A stretch of 64,000 nucleotides of DNA from Parelaphostrongylus tenuis (taxonomy: Eukaryota; Nematoda; Chromadorea; Rhabditida; Metastrongylidae). The notes below the pieces were generated by a model. That model made no database searches. It saw only the letters and a program-made list of their open reading frames with translations, and had not been told where the DNA came from. Shown piece by piece: positions 43,201 through 55,504 of the stretch. Positions within the stretch are counted from its first letter, which is position 1. Each line of letters starts with the position of its first letter. Location of the stretch: contig JAHQIW010000355.1 in NCBI GenBank assembly GCA_019055375.1, positions 241,576 to 305,575 on the forward strand, read 5' to 3'. Position numbers and translations under genes: made by a program.

Positions 43201-46200
43201 AGATATTTAGAATTAAACTTCCATGACAGATTTCGTTAAGTCGTTAGTAGCTTTAGTGCCATGGAATGTGGTGTCATGAATGAAAACATGGCGGACTGTG
43301 ATGTTTGCACAAACTTTTAAACTGTTGTTTCTTATCACATAGCGCTCTTATTTCAGCCGATAGTTGCTTCCTCGTTTTCAATACGGAGGAGTGGAGATGG
43401 AAGGGTTCTGATACATTATGCGGATACATCATGGGAGTCTTCGTAGAGTTCTACACTAATGTGGGCACTCTGACTCTGGTGTTTCTTTTCGACTGCATCA
43501 CGTTCATCTTTCTGAGAGTTAAGCACATGGTTAGTACTGAACTAATTGGTCAATATAATAATCATTCAACTGATATAACAATGAAAAAAGCTTGGATACT
43601 TGGACACCTGGAAACCTTTTGTTTGATTAGTAGACTGAGACAACGGTTACCATTTCCCTTGGACGCTCCTGTCTTGCGTTCTACCATCGAGCAGCACGCT
43701 CAGCCTTTTTTCAAGCTCTTCTAACTTTTTTTCATTGAGCAGTAGCTCTGAATGACAGGTAGCATATGTACGACCAGGCTAATCTGCTCACAAGAGATAA
43801 AGCTCCTTAAGTACTCAGGTCGCATCCTTTTAGCATCGGGTGTTGTTAAATTTTGCAAAGCAAGACAACTTTTCGGAGGCATCGGTTAAGCAAAACCTTT
43901 AATTCACTATGTTGCGCACCATTTGTTTGTGATGCTTTTCAATGGCTGATTCCGATGTTCACTACTGAGAGTGACCTCATAAAATTTACCTGAAATGAAT
44001 GGTTTTGCTCATCGTGATATGCACAACCTGAAATGATGTGAGATTACACCAGCCTTCCAATCCTGTGCAACCCAATAGTGTAGAACTGGGGTCCCTTTCA
44101 AAACAGACGTTATGGGGCCCATTAACTTTGGTGCGTTTACGTTTGATACAAAAGTTCACCTTACTAAGCTCTAACTGCAATTATTGAACAGTTGCAGGTT
44201 TTTTATCGCTGTATCCGCCATTGGACAGATAAGAGCTCATTAACTGAAGGTGGCACCACCTCTTTTCGGTGTACCTGTCATGCCTTTGATTGGTAGCTTT
44301 GAGACAGATTGCTCTGTACGAAAGAGTGTATTGGGTGTACCGACTCGACAAAAAGAGGGGGTTCAGTCCCAGAACCAATTTGCGCTTTGAAGAACAGTGA
44401 TCATTGTAGACCTCGTTTAATTTTCCGGCACTTCCGTCGTTCGCTCAGTTCCACACCTTGAGAAAGACGCACTTTTTGGTTGCTCTCAAAGAATGAGTGT
44501 TGATAGCGTGTTTCTAAAAATGTAATAGCGATAACTGGAATCGCGAAAAATCTGAATGTACTTTATCTTAAAAGATGTCTTTATTATTACGCTATAAGAG
44601 GAAAAAAAAATTATCGTCCTTTTCCATTCATTTATCGTTGGGTAAAGCTTTTCTCTAAGCTTTCAATAATCTTTTGATAGTATAGATCTAGGAAAGTCCA
44701 GTGATGTATTTGATTTTTGGAAAAGACTTTTATCACGTTGCCACAGCCATAAGAAATTGGATTTCGCAAATTTGGATCATTTTCGTTATCCGCACCTTAT
44801 TTCGATTCTTTGAGAGAAAATAAGCCGTTTAACTTTTCTGAAATGTTACAGTTATCTAATACCACAAATCTCGTATATTTTAACGGTATGTTTTATTTGT
44901 ATTCCGTTGTAACAGCAGAAACTGAAATTGTTTTTCATTCAACCATTTCTCGCTAAACAAAGCTTTTCCTCTAGATTTTCAGGATCATTCGATGGCTTAA
45001 TTCTCCGCAATTCCAAAAATATACTTGGTCTTCGGAAAAGAACTTTTTAGTGCGCTGTAACAACCAAAAGAAGGCAAAATTTCGTGCAGTGCGACATTTG
45101 CACCAAACCACCGCGCTTTGACAATGTTTTAGCATGACACTGTCACTAAGCCACTACGCCTTTTTGCGTCGCCAGATTTGCGAAACTCAATTTCTTTTTG
45201 AATGTTACAGCGCACTGAAAAATTGTTTCAGAAAATTGTTCCTGAAGTTGTCAAGATTCATGCTATCGAATGTTCATTAAAAGTTTCTCCAGCATAAATT
45301 GTTTGAATGGGTAGCACAATTTTATTTCTACTGTTATAAAGCAGCAAAAAGACCATTTTAAATATAAAGTACATTCAAAAATTTCTTGGAAATCAAGCTA
45401 TCGATTGACTACTGAAAATTCGAAAGTATTCAAAAAGTGGGTTTTTTTTCCGAGAACTGGAAGAGGAGATGATGGTTTACGGAGGATTGTCAATTTTCAC
45501 ATCCGTAGACCAGCGATGCACCATGAGGCCTCGCAATCAGCAGGCTAAAAAACTTTTGTAAGGGTGTTGGCAAATTATATCATAGCGTTTTTCGTTTGGG
45601 TTAATTTTCGTCTTGATGTAATACGTTTTAAAAATTTGATGTGGCTAATTCCATAAATTTGTGGTTTAAGAGCGTGAAGTCTCATAAACCCAATGGTATC
45701 CGCAAAAATGCCGCCCAACGAAGGAGGCAAAAAATGAAAATTCGCTTTTTTTAAACAGGTAAAACTCTCGTTACACTAGAAGAGGATCAGATATTCCAAG
45801 AAATCTGTGTGCGAACATTTTGAACAGATTTTTTTTATTATCATCTTAATTTTAGACGCTGAGCGAAAACACACTGTTCATCTTCCAACATGTTAGCGCT
45901 CACTATATCCGTCCGCTTTTTGAAAATCATTGGGCTGTCTTCTTCACTGGCACCTTCTTATGGGAGCTGTGTTTCGCTCTAGATGGGTAAGTGCTATATT
46001 AGCGTGATCTCAACGTATCATTCACTTAGATATGGTTGGTACTCTTGAGAAGGAGTATTATGCAGAGTATACAAAAGTGAATGTAGATGAAACAGCAAAT
46101 ACAACTATTAGTAAGTGTAATCTGATAAAACATTTGAAGCTTTTCACATGTCTGTTGAAGGCATCTCTGGTGGTAATAAGGTTCAAAAATTTTTAACAAT

Positions 46201-47134
46201 GTGCGAGTTTACGAGCTCGGGCGTGTTAGAGTACCCTATTTCTCGTTTGACAACATCGAGTAAAAATTTTTCATCGTGTAATTCTATGAAACAGATTTCT
46301 TAATATCCATTCTCGGCGTGGTATTTAGCATTCAGATTGCGCATAGCTGCTCATGGAATAAAAAGATAAAGCTTTCAGAGTTTCGCCCACCCTAAACAAT
46401 TTGCCGTGTACTTGACTCTATTGCTCATTGATAGATATGAGAGTATGCACATCTAATTTATAAAAAGCTAGCGATGTTCCACCATAAAACCACTGCTGCT
46501 GCCATTTTAGACAAATCTGGTACCAATATGGTTGATTCTGAAAAAAGAAAACATTGAAGAGCTTGGCATGTGCGATCAAATCAACTCCTGTATTTCTTCA
46601 GGGCACTCCTGAAAGCCTTACTCACCACGGTTTTTGTTGATAAAAAGCACTAGTAAAGAGGAAAGCACACCAGCTTGCAAAGGAAAAGTATCGAAGTTAG
46701 GAATGATTTTGAAAATGGCAGATGCACCATTGGGCGTGACATTGCCCTCTTCCAGTCTCGGAATGTTGCAAAAAAATTCAAATTTTCTCCGTAGAAACCT
46801 TATTCCTGCCTCATGATTCGCTTAGCAAAACTTCTAGATCACTTAACGCTTTCTTTGGATCTGTTATTATGTACTTTACAGCCTCATCGTTATTCTGTTG
46901 CACCTTCGTTTCTCTCATTTCGGTATGAAAACACCGGTCACAAAACATATCATGGTAAGTCTCCCATCGCCTTTTTCAGCGTCCGGTAAAGATAGTTTCC
47001 AAATTTCGATTTCTTATCGTATTGGCGGTGATCGTTTTCAGAACGTTCAACACGCGAAGAAATTATCCAAGCGGACGGACCATGGAGCAGAATGTATCTC
47101 TCAAGTGGCTCATCATAAAGATCTGAAGACGTGA
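40278..47134 (+). CDS. Serpentine (7TM) chemoreceptor, srx-type, 8 exons
   Basis: Nematode-specific putative chemosensory G-protein-coupled receptor in the plasma membrane. Exons: 40278-40349, 40740-40900, 41247-41470, 43357-43529, 45671-45758, 45856-45986, 46882-46954, 47042-47134 (about 337 residues, usual srx length). All have GT/AG borders, and phases agree except at exon 5. TM1 spans exons 1-2 (SVIMAA then VGVFGLVSNGIALL). TM2 is GLLCFSHTVANIGSLLVF. TM3 has WNVCVCSHLAIALNR, TM4 CAILVCWMIGFFHVVP. TM5 is GVFVEFYTNVGTLTLVFLFD, then CITFIFLR. Exon 5 encodes a basic loop, RRRQKMKIRFF. TM6 is TLFIFQHVSAHYI, TM7 AVFFTGTFLWELCFALDG. The tail is basic. The ATG follows ttttttag directly, fitting spliced-leader trans-splicing. 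Exon 5 has a T7 run where T6 would keep frame (RFFKQ), so this is a pseudogene or a sequence error. Confidence 0.88.
43530..45670. other. srx intron 4 with R150 array
   Basis: The 2.1 kb intron holds at least four R150 units between about 44640 and 45440, in both orientations (atcattcgatggctta plus; catgctatcgaatgttcatt and aagctatcgattgactac minus). Nothing coding is recognised apart from the flanking exons. Confidence 0.6.
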
Positions 47135-47289
47135 ACTTAGAAATTTCTTATTTTGTTAACAATCACTCTTAAATAGCTTGACCATCGCTAGAAATCGCTT
47201 GTTGCAAACTGGTGAATTGTAGCACATAAGGATAGTCATTAGGATTGTTTACTTCGAAGTGATAGCAATGTTCTCAGCCTAAACGAAAT

Positions 47290-47580
47290 TGTTGTTATTT
47301 AACCGCTTCTAGCGGTGTTATGATGTTTCAAATAGATGCCCATTGATGTTGACTGATGTGCAAAACTTCTACGTCAGGCGGGACTAGAACCCGCACCTCA
47401 CTCTTTCCGGAATGCATGCTCTATCCGTTACACTATTGAGGCCCATTTTGTTATTACACAGATAGATGCGCTGTAGCGTAGAAAGAGCAACGGATAGAGC
47501 ACGCATTCCCGGAAAGATTGGGTGCGGGTTCTAGTCTCGCCTGAAGCGAAAGCTTTGCACATCACTCAACATCAACGGGT
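47290..47580. repeat. Head-to-head tRNA-derived foldback element 3
   Basis: A minus-strand tRNA-like head (about 47375-47445, B box gggttctagtccc) faces a plus-strand head (about 47468-47542, gggttctagtctc). They share acggatagagca and cattcccggaaag or ggaatgcatgctctatcc. The left unit carries the inverted tail ccgcttctagcggtg and ttatgatgt. Both B boxes share the same T-to-A-type change, so the pair probably arose by inversion duplication. Confidence 0.7.
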
Positions 47581-47847
47581 CCTCAGCTTAATCAAGCATT
47601 TTTGGTGGTGACTGAGCTATTTGGTCCAGTTGTCCATTCTCTGGAAGCAGTCTGCTACAAAGTTTCCTAGTCTGGAAGGGTGGGATGCTTGTTGAGCCCG
47701 GAGATAAGTCGAACCAGCAACTTCTAGCCCTTGTGTTGAATCATCTCTTTCCCAAGAAAATTAAATTTGAACATCAAGGCAAATGCTTGTTGTTGTCATG
47801 ATAACATGTTTGAGCTTGCTATGAGGTTTGCAATTGACACTTATACA

Positions 47848-47896
47848 GTGCTAAACAGAGGTGCATGTTTTGTCTCTCCGGACTCCTCAGTAGCAG
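47848..47896 (-). ncRNA. Hammerhead ribozyme relic
   Basis: Minus strand: CTGCTA, core CTGAGGA, stem II GTC...GAC, AAAA in place of GAAA, and TAGCAC as 3' stem I strand. It has the same lineage as families C and D, with flanking phrases such as ctctcggttcagctgatcct related to the family C arm. Probably inactive. Confidence 0.5.
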
Positions 47897-48554
47897 AGTG
47901 CCTCTCGGTTCAGCTGATCCTCTAGGAGTATATCCCTATATAAAAGAATCAACGCCGAATAAAAGATTAGCGCAAGTCAGGTGACAAAATAACATTGCAA
48001 TGATCACAATCGAATGGTTGCGGCTGATAGAATGAGCCATACCCTATCCGCGACCGCTTATATAAACTTTTTGTCGTGATTTCATTACGGTCTGTGGCTT
48101 TGCTTTTGATTTAAGAGGTTTTGATGATATAATTTTTTTTGCAGTTGGATGACCGTCTTCATATATGGTGTGGACTCAGCATGATTTCTATTCGTTTCTC
48201 TTTCACGCTACATCGCCCATAGTATTGACTTCTGTCGAATATGGTGACGTATGTGACCTCATTCCGTAATTCTAAACTCAATACCACCTAAAAATTTAGG
48301 CGGCCGACATTGGCTGCAAACAGGTCTGCTCATCGCAGTGGTGGTCGCCCTACAAAGTCTAGCATGTTTTTGAAGTCCACTCCATTGCTTTTTTTCTTAC
48401 TTGTGTCTTCTGTTCTTCTTATCATTTATTAGTCCCATCTGTCTGGCTATCGGTTTATACATTTGAATCTCGAAGATACGATAGTCTTCGAAGATATGAG
48501 CTACGTAATCGTCTAGATGTTATGGTTACCGAGCACTTATTGGAAGACTTCGTT

Positions 48555-48670
48555 CGAAACCTGTGGGTGGCTCTCAGGTTTCTTGACGTGGCTGAAGTAT
48601 CGTCCCACGTCTGTGCTGCATAGCAAAGAGCTGGAAAAATTGTTTCATGAAAAGGATAACGTGGAATTTA
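48555..48670 (-). pseudogene. LINE reverse transcriptase remnant (RTE-like)
   Basis: A minus-strand frame reads TIFPALCYAAQTWDDT then SATSRNLRATHR. This corresponds to the C-terminal part of nematode LINE polyproteins (LPALCYAAETW-type motif). Adjacent frames down to about 48730 look related but are frameshifted. It is a short dead fragment. Confidence 0.7.
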
Positions 48671-49453
48671 GGGCTCGTTTTTGATCGGCTCTTCTTCGTG
48701 AGGCCCGAGTGCTTCTCATGATGTTCCTCCTCTTCAGTTTAGTAACTTCTTCATAATATTCTTCAAATAATTGTAAGTTCCCGTAGGAAGTGGTCTCTTT
48801 GTCTTACACCATGAACTACTCATATACTGTATTTGTTCTCTATATTCTGTTTCTACCTTTTTCTTAGTTCATTGAGCATTGCTTCTGTTTCGCTGATACT
48901 TCTCGGAAGAAAGCGATGCCATTTGCGAGACGAAGAGTTGATTGGAATTCCATCCAAATGTATGCCCCCCACAAACTTTCTCCAGAAGCGCAAGTGGGAT
49001 CTACATATGCACTACTTGTTTTGGATCGTCAATTTGACCTTTAGCCCACTTCGATCTCTAGAAGAAGAGACAAATGGGAAATATGGTGGGGTCCTCAAAT
49101 TTGTGAACGCTAACCGTCCAAGTGTCTAAGTCAGCCGTCATAGTCAAACTGGCAGAAGCTTGCATTCAAGTGGCTGTAAAATACATGAGAGGCAGCTAGG
49201 GTTTTTATCCAAATAAATAAGCTCTTCTCCAGCCCTATCCCTTCAGAAAGAACCGGCGGGCTATGCATGATTACTCATCGTTCATCACCTAAGTGATACA
49301 GTGACTAAACGAGCTTCATTCCTCTGACCCCTGAAAAGCCTTTGGTACGGCAGCGTCCGGTAGGGCGAGCAAGGAGAGGCTGCCAAAATTTTCAGACGAA
49401 CTAGGCCATCGAAATCAAAGTGGATAATGTGGCAAATTGAAACTATAACTCAC

Positions 49454-49724
49454 GTACACTAGCATACAAGTCTTCTGTAAAAGTGCTAGTATATGCAGGA
49501 AGGCTAAGCCACGACATCATCGGCTCGACTACGACGAGATAACGCCACCCATTCCATGCTTTGTCTACGACATCAGAGAACAACTGTTTCTGGAGGCATG
49601 GTATTGTATATGTGTCGGTAGCGTTCACCTTCTCGTCAAAACGTATTTGACTATATAGATAACTAACTATCAGGATTGGACATTTTCGGTTGAAACGATG
49701 TGGATCAATTGCAGATTTGTCCAT
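49454..49724 (-). CDS. Orphan exon candidate, unknown product
   Basis: A minus-strand frame starting at ATG (MDKSAIDPHRFNRKCPIL) runs 90 codons, with SDVVDKAWNGWRYLVVVEP in its middle, to a good donor (c|gtgagt at 49453). Composition is protein-like. I do not recognise a family and found no second exon in 48.7-49.4 kb. Confidence 0.3.
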
Positions 49725-51030
49725 TTTCGTTGTCTACGCATCATTGTCAAACTATGCTGAAGGCACAGTCGAAATGTTCTATGTGAACTTAAAAAGTTTT
49801 CTAAAAAAGCCACACACTTTGCTTCAAGATCATCAAGGGATATTTCAGTGCAAAACTTGAATCTAGTAAGTGGCCTGAAGAGCGTTACATTGGGACCAGT
49901 GGACTAGAATATAACTATTAAGGTGTCTGGTCATCTAGGATGATTACGACGTCCAAAATGATAGTATCATGCAGTTCTAGAAGCCTTACTCTCACTGGTG
50001 GAAGTTGTAAGCTTTCCAATGAAAAGTGTCATAATGTGATAAACAAAATTTCAGTAAATCGAAGGTTTTCCTGACCGATGTAGCTGCTTTTTCCCAAGTT
50101 TTACACTACTAGACTATCGCCTCTTCCGCGTAGTATTCCATTTGTCGTTAAAATGAGGAGAAAAAAATGCTAAATTAACAACAATATTTTAGAGCTATAG
50201 TAAAGTCGTGTGTATTCAGATCACTGGTTGGCTCTGCGGAAGATTCGCTTATAAACAACATCGAGTAAGAGCATGAGCTGCTCATCCAATATCTTCACGT
50301 TAACGCTTTGAAGCGAGAGCCCTAAAGTCATCAAAAACGTCCACCTTTCAAAGCACTTGAGCTGATATGCTAACATGGAAATGCGCATTCAGTAGGCAAT
50401 CTGCAGCTCACGTCCGAACACGCAAATACTTCAAAGAAGAGATAAATAATTCTTGAAGAAAGAGGAACAACAGTTTTGGCCGCCCACTGCAAAAAGGTGG
50501 AAAAAAGGGGCTGTGACGCATGTAAAGAGTTGTAGCCCCATCAATTCTTAAGTACCCAGTCCCATTAAGGATATTTCATTGTACTTTTGGTAATCATTCA
50601 AAAGCTTAAGCCTTTGGCTACTGCACTGTCAGCCGTTTTTGAAAAAGTTTTTTACACTGTAGTAGGAAGACAACATTTATATTTCACATGAGCATACTTC
50701 TCACAAAACCGAACTCTTTTCTTTGATTACAAGCAACTTTCGATTGCGTAAGCTTCGAGCATCCCAACGCTGTGATTATCTCCTAGAAAGATCGTTTCTC
50801 TTCAGTGTAGTACGAAAAATAAGATGAGTCCCGCCAATCCTCTCAGGGACCCTTCATTCCCCTATGGAGAGTAGACGACGGCAAACGATTTACTCTGTCG
50901 TCAGATGAAATAAATCATTAGTATCGAAAGTGTTTTACACTCGACTGCTCATGGTCTGTCGTTTTTGAAATATCGTACTTATAGAGGGATGTAGGAGCCC
51001 CTAGGAGGATTGGCTGGGACAAAAGTTACT

Positions 51031-51072
51031 GCCCACTGATGAGGCTCCCAAGGCGAAACACGTGCATCGGGC
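51031..51072 (+). ncRNA. Hammerhead ribozyme relic, family A
   Basis: GCCCA, core CTGATGA (51036-51042), a 12-nt stem II with one mismatch, GAAA (51055-51058), and TCGGGC (51067-51072). The cleavage triplet is GCA instead of GUA and stem I has lost a base, so it is probably inactive. It lies in the left arm of the palindrome. Confidence 0.6.
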
Positions 51073-51200
51073 ACTATAAGTTGTACATGAATGACCACAT
51101 GACATGTTGGCTTAAAAATAATCATCAAAAATATTCTATCTTGAAAGTGGTCTTAAAAGAACACTCGAAAGGAGAGGTACGAAATTTCAAAATGGACTCA

Positions 51201-52610
51201 TTAAATCCCAAGACCTACTATCTATTAACCTCGGCATAGTTCAAATAAATGAGTATTTTCTTCTGTTTAGCCGTTCCGAGGTGTTATTGATGTTATTTAT
51301 TGAATATCAGCGAAGCATACAACAATACAGTCAGTAATGCAGCATGAATACACAATATTCGAGGTAGGCTAACGTTTCGGCGGGTCGCCTTCGTCAGAGC
51401 CTGGAAAGATCACATTGATCCACAATCCACTAAGTCAAAACCTCCATAACCCAGCAGAAACGTTAGAAATGAGTTTTGGATCGCATAGTAAAAGCTTCAT
51501 TTTGAAAACACTCACCGTTTTGATGTTTGGGTCTATCAACTATTGACTTGAAGACCAGCCGCTTAAGGTCAGTGCATCAGTGGGCTCTGCCTAACTCTGG
51601 CTGGAAAAAATCAGCCTGAGGTATGGTTCGAGGTCACGCGTCATTACGAGGCACTCCTCTTTTCGGTTCATTTTCGGGCCTTTGCTATGTATCCAAAAGC
51701 TTCTAATGTTTTACGCGCAGATGTTCTTGATTCCTGTGCGAGGATCGTGAATTTGACATCGAACATTACTCTGCATGTTTTGGTCCCTTTGCGTGCCTAG
51801 TGGGTTTTTGGATCACAGTTGCGTAACCCAACTAGGTGCTCTTTTACACGGAGGAATAGTGGCTACCCGTTTCGCCAATGTACTCATCGCCGCATACCTC
51901 GCAGAGAGATTAGGTAAATTATACCCGATCTCATACAGTCGCCGTCTCTGCCATTCGGACAAACTTTGCAGTCATTGGTTTCGCAGAGGCGGTCATACAA
52001 TCGGTTGCGGACTAATTGACGCTTTAGTGTTTTGGGGATATTTCAACTAATGCTACCAAATTATCCAAACCTGCTCTTTTTAGGCATCGTTTAATAGCTG
52101 TACTTATTTCGTTAGAGATAAAAGGCAGGAGGAAAGGAACCTTAATTTCGCCAGACTTATCGTTTGAGAGCATAGAATTTCCTCTAAATCTAACCTGAGA
52201 AGCTCCTACCGTATCGCAGCCATTATGATGGCTATTTTTCGCGCCAAGCTTAAGGATTCTACCTTGTGTTCTTTCCCTGTGCACACATTTGACGCTGTTC
52301 GGAACATATTCTTAAGCGTGCGCGTTTTATGTGTGAAGAATGAGCTGATAGTAATGAACCAAGATGTTTTCTTGCTTGGTTTACGGTACCATTTTGTATT
52401 GTAGGAATTTCTGGACAGGTTGACCTGAACGTTCGAAAAAAGGAAGCCAATTTGCTTTTGGTTTTTCAAGGGTGAACTTTATGCACTGTGACTGAGTGTT
52501 CAGCAACTCAAAGCATTTGTCCATATCCTCTGAGGTTGAGCAGCAGTCATCTATGTATCTACAGTAGAGTAACGGCCGGAGATCGATTTTTGGGCTCTCC
52601 ACTATGGACA
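51201..52610 (-). mobile_element. Penelope-like retroelement, copy 2, 5'-truncated
   Basis: The element interrupts the palindrome arm: the flanking sequence gactca resumes as cagtaacata, as seen uninterrupted in the right arm. Reading the minus strand from 52610, it begins inside the RT palm with an intact catalytic YIDD (52546-52557), continues with the WYRKPSKKTSW-type segment and a stop/frameshift-ridden GIY-YIG part (about 51690-52010). It ends in a hammerhead-like motif near 51370-51400 and an AT-rich tail. It is dead because the 5' two thirds are absent. Confidence 0.85.
51367..51401 (-). ncRNA. Hammerhead-like core in the Penelope-like 3' region
   Basis: Minus strand: GGCT, core CTGACGA, a GGCG-ACC-CGCC hairpin preceded by one extra A, GAAA, CGTT and AGCC. 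GGCT and AGCC form a 4-bp stem I. Stem III would be a single pair. Copy 1 has the same block in decayed form (31586-31620). Penelope-like elements are known to carry minimal hammerheads. The very short stem III keeps this tentative. Confidence 0.45.
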
Positions 52611-53450
52611 CAGTAACATAGATTACCTTCCCACGATAACAAGAATCACTGAGGTTTTGCGAGTACAGACAAACTCTCTGTTTGCTTTCATCGACTTGAA
52701 AAAGTCTTGAATTCAGTTAAACGCAGAAGGAGCCAAACATGCACTAGCAGCTTCCAGTTCTTTACCCAGTACCAAACGATTTTCCGCTAGCTATATAAAG
52801 AGTTCGCAACGAAACTATACTTTTCATGATGAAAATCGAAGGATAAGACTTCTGCCTCTTTTCTCCTTTTCTTTCTTCTTCTTTATCTTCACTTAGTTGG
52901 TTACATTACTCTGATAACACCAGACACACACATATAGGCATCAGCCAGACAAAACGAATGTTAACCGATTTCGACAATGGTTGTGGAATGATTGATTTAC
53001 GAATACATTTTGCAAACACTATGTTCTTGAAGAACGTATTGATTTCGTAGACGAGAATAGCTAACATGGATGTTGAGCGCTAAAAAGGAACACCACCGAG
53101 TCGATTGCCCAGTTTCATCACGAAAAGCGTAGACGAAAGATGTGCAGCTCAACAAACCCCATTAATCACTATGGTTAGTGTTCGAAATGTGTGGATACGA
53201 AAATATCAAATTGGATTTGACACAACTTGACACTGTAAAGTACTTTCAAGAGTAGACAAACAACGTTTTATGAGATATAACTACATTAACGAATATTACA
53301 TGTCAAATACGAGTTAGACCCCTAGAAAGATCAAAAATGTCGCTCTTACAAAATAAACATGAGTAGCTTCCTGATAAAAAGACTGCTACCTCATTTGTAA
53401 AAGGCCAAATGACATATCTATCAAAGCTCAAGAAGAAAGTGAGGGTAAGC

Positions 53451-53932
53451 TCAATACAACCAGAGTAAGACGAAAACTGTTATCCCATCAAGTGTCAGTA
53501 AGCAAACAACCACTTTCCATATGCAATCGGCAACGGAATCACCAATCGAAAACATCAATAAAATAACACTTTTTGATGGAATCGTCGAACGAGATTTTGT
53601 GCAGAAGTCGTAATAGATTTCTCCTGGGCTTAAGCGACTTTTGTCACTGTATGGACGATGTGTCATTTATGCGAGCTACTGGAAATAAAAGACTCTTTGA
53701 GACTATAAAAGAAGAAGATATGAGTACTTACGGTGTCTTGGGCAGCAAGATAACTTATTGTCCTTCGCCTCTTCGTCTTCCTCAAAACCATTTCTGATGC
53801 TAGTCGTTGGAATGTGACTTTTAACTTAATAAGGGGTTGATCGTTGAGACAGAAAGTTACCATACAATGCGATAATATCGATAACAAACAAAACATGAAG
53901 AAGTGGAGAACATGGATGATAAAATGACACAA
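53451..53932 (-). CDS. Small unknown gene in the left palindrome arm
   Basis: Two segments: an upstream frame (53932-53732) ending TISYLAAQDT at a gtaagt donor, and after a ttttatttccag acceptor (53678) an ATG frame (53666-53451) of 71 codons. The latter contains LSPGEIYYDFC, a hydrophobic span SVILLMFSIGDSV, and a C-terminal hydrophobic stretch with FVLLWLY. The two frames do not join in phase, so the second may be an independent small membrane protein. I do not recognise the family. The copy in the other arm is disrupted. Confidence 0.3.
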
Positions 53933-54679
53933 AGTCTTAGCGCAAATTTTAAAGATTCATCGCTCAACTCAACACATATTTCCTGCCTACCAGTGGCGTC
54001 ATAACCATTTTCAATAGCAACCAGTTAGGTTAGACAATTAAGTGTTTCTTGCTATAATGATTACATCATAGAAAAACCGTCATTATCAATCGGCATCAAA
54101 AAGATAACACTCAAAAAAACTACATTGAAGTGTTGTGAAATGGGATCGAACCAGTAATTTTTTTCCCGGTGGGCGGAGTGACGAGTGCCAGAGAGGAGTC
54201 AAACAAAACAGTGATTCCCATGCTGGGCGTTAGAGTTGCAGAGAGGTGAGGCGGATGGTCTACCCTTGCTGATTAGACAAGCAGAGGTTGGGTTTGCGGA
54301 AGTCAGAAAGTTAAAAAAGTTTCCAAGATGACTATTCAAAATTATTATTTTCCAATTAGGAGCTTACAGAAGGTGGCTAAACGTTTTATTGTGGCTGGCA
54401 CTTCGTAACTGGCCCTTCTCGGAGCTCCCAGCTCCTCAAATTCTCAGTCAACGAGAAAAGTGATGGGGAAAGGAGAGAGAAGAAAGACATCGCCACACCA
54501 TGTGAGGCGTGGAACGTTTGGACAAGCCATTTTCATCCCATTGAAATCGAAAACGGCAAGTCAATGATGCATAAGAGTCTCAACTTCTTAGAAATTGTGA
54601 AATACCTTAAGAACTTTCAATCCTAAGGGATGGCTGTAGAAATCAAAGCACAGAGAGCAAATTGCAGGAGTTTCGCTGT

Positions 54680-55140
54680 TTGACTAGGGTCTTCTTCTCC
54701 GTTTTGTAAAAATTTTTGGATTTCTGATTCACTTTGACAGAACACGATATTCCTTCAAAAAATCTTCAAGATTTAAGCTATCGACTGGTTATTGATAGAC
54801 GATGGCTTGATGCTAGTGTTACAAATTCCAGTCACATACCAATGCAAAGAATGCGCGCAGCATGTGAAATGGAAACTTAATTTAGTGTCACAGCGCAAGA
54901 GACATTTTTCAGGAAAACTAAAAAACACTGTTAGATTTGCCGAAGCATGTGCTATCGAATAATTACTGAATTTCTTGAGGATGAGCTTTGTTGAGCAAAA
55001 AATGCTTGAGTGTGAAATACAATTTGCTTTTCAATATTACAGTATCATACAAAGGTCTTTCAAAAACCAAGCACATATTCCAAATTTTCGCAATCTAGGT
55101 TATCGAACGACTACTTCAATATCTAAAATGAGCAAAAAAA
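54680..55140 (-). repeat. R150 tandem units in palindrome centre
   Basis: Three successive minus-strand units have their aagctatcgactg, gtgctatcgaataa and ggttatcgaacgac landmarks near 54776, 54949 and 55099, a spacing of about 150-173 bp. Each is preceded by a cagcgcaa-like block. Confidence 0.6.
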
Positions 55141-55504
55141 TTCTTTCTTTTTGACCATGGACACTGATGAAGGAAGAACCGCATTTAAAGATAAAAAGAG
55201 GCAAAGATAAACGCGCGCTCTTCCTGCGCTTACTCCGTCTTCATGCTGCAATAACCCCCCTTCCCCGCCCCATAGACTGGCGATAAAAAGCGCAATAAAG
55301 GTTGACAGTTTGTTTCGTTTTCACAAATCTATGGTATAAGGCTGAAAATTAAAGATTTTTGAAAAAGTAGTCGCCCTTTATATAAAAAAAACCTTTATAA
55401 CGTTTTATTTGTGATATTCCACTCTTTATGCAGCGATGAGATATCTTTGATGCAAAACTTGACTTGTGAAGGGTAAAGGTTTAAGTTCTTTACATTTATC
55501 AATC

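Noticed and set aside
46030..46048. A short terminal srx exon ending in a stop (YGWYS).
   Set aside because: The exon at 46882-46954 joins in the same phase and supplies the usual LIVILLHLRF continuation of TM7 and a basic tail.
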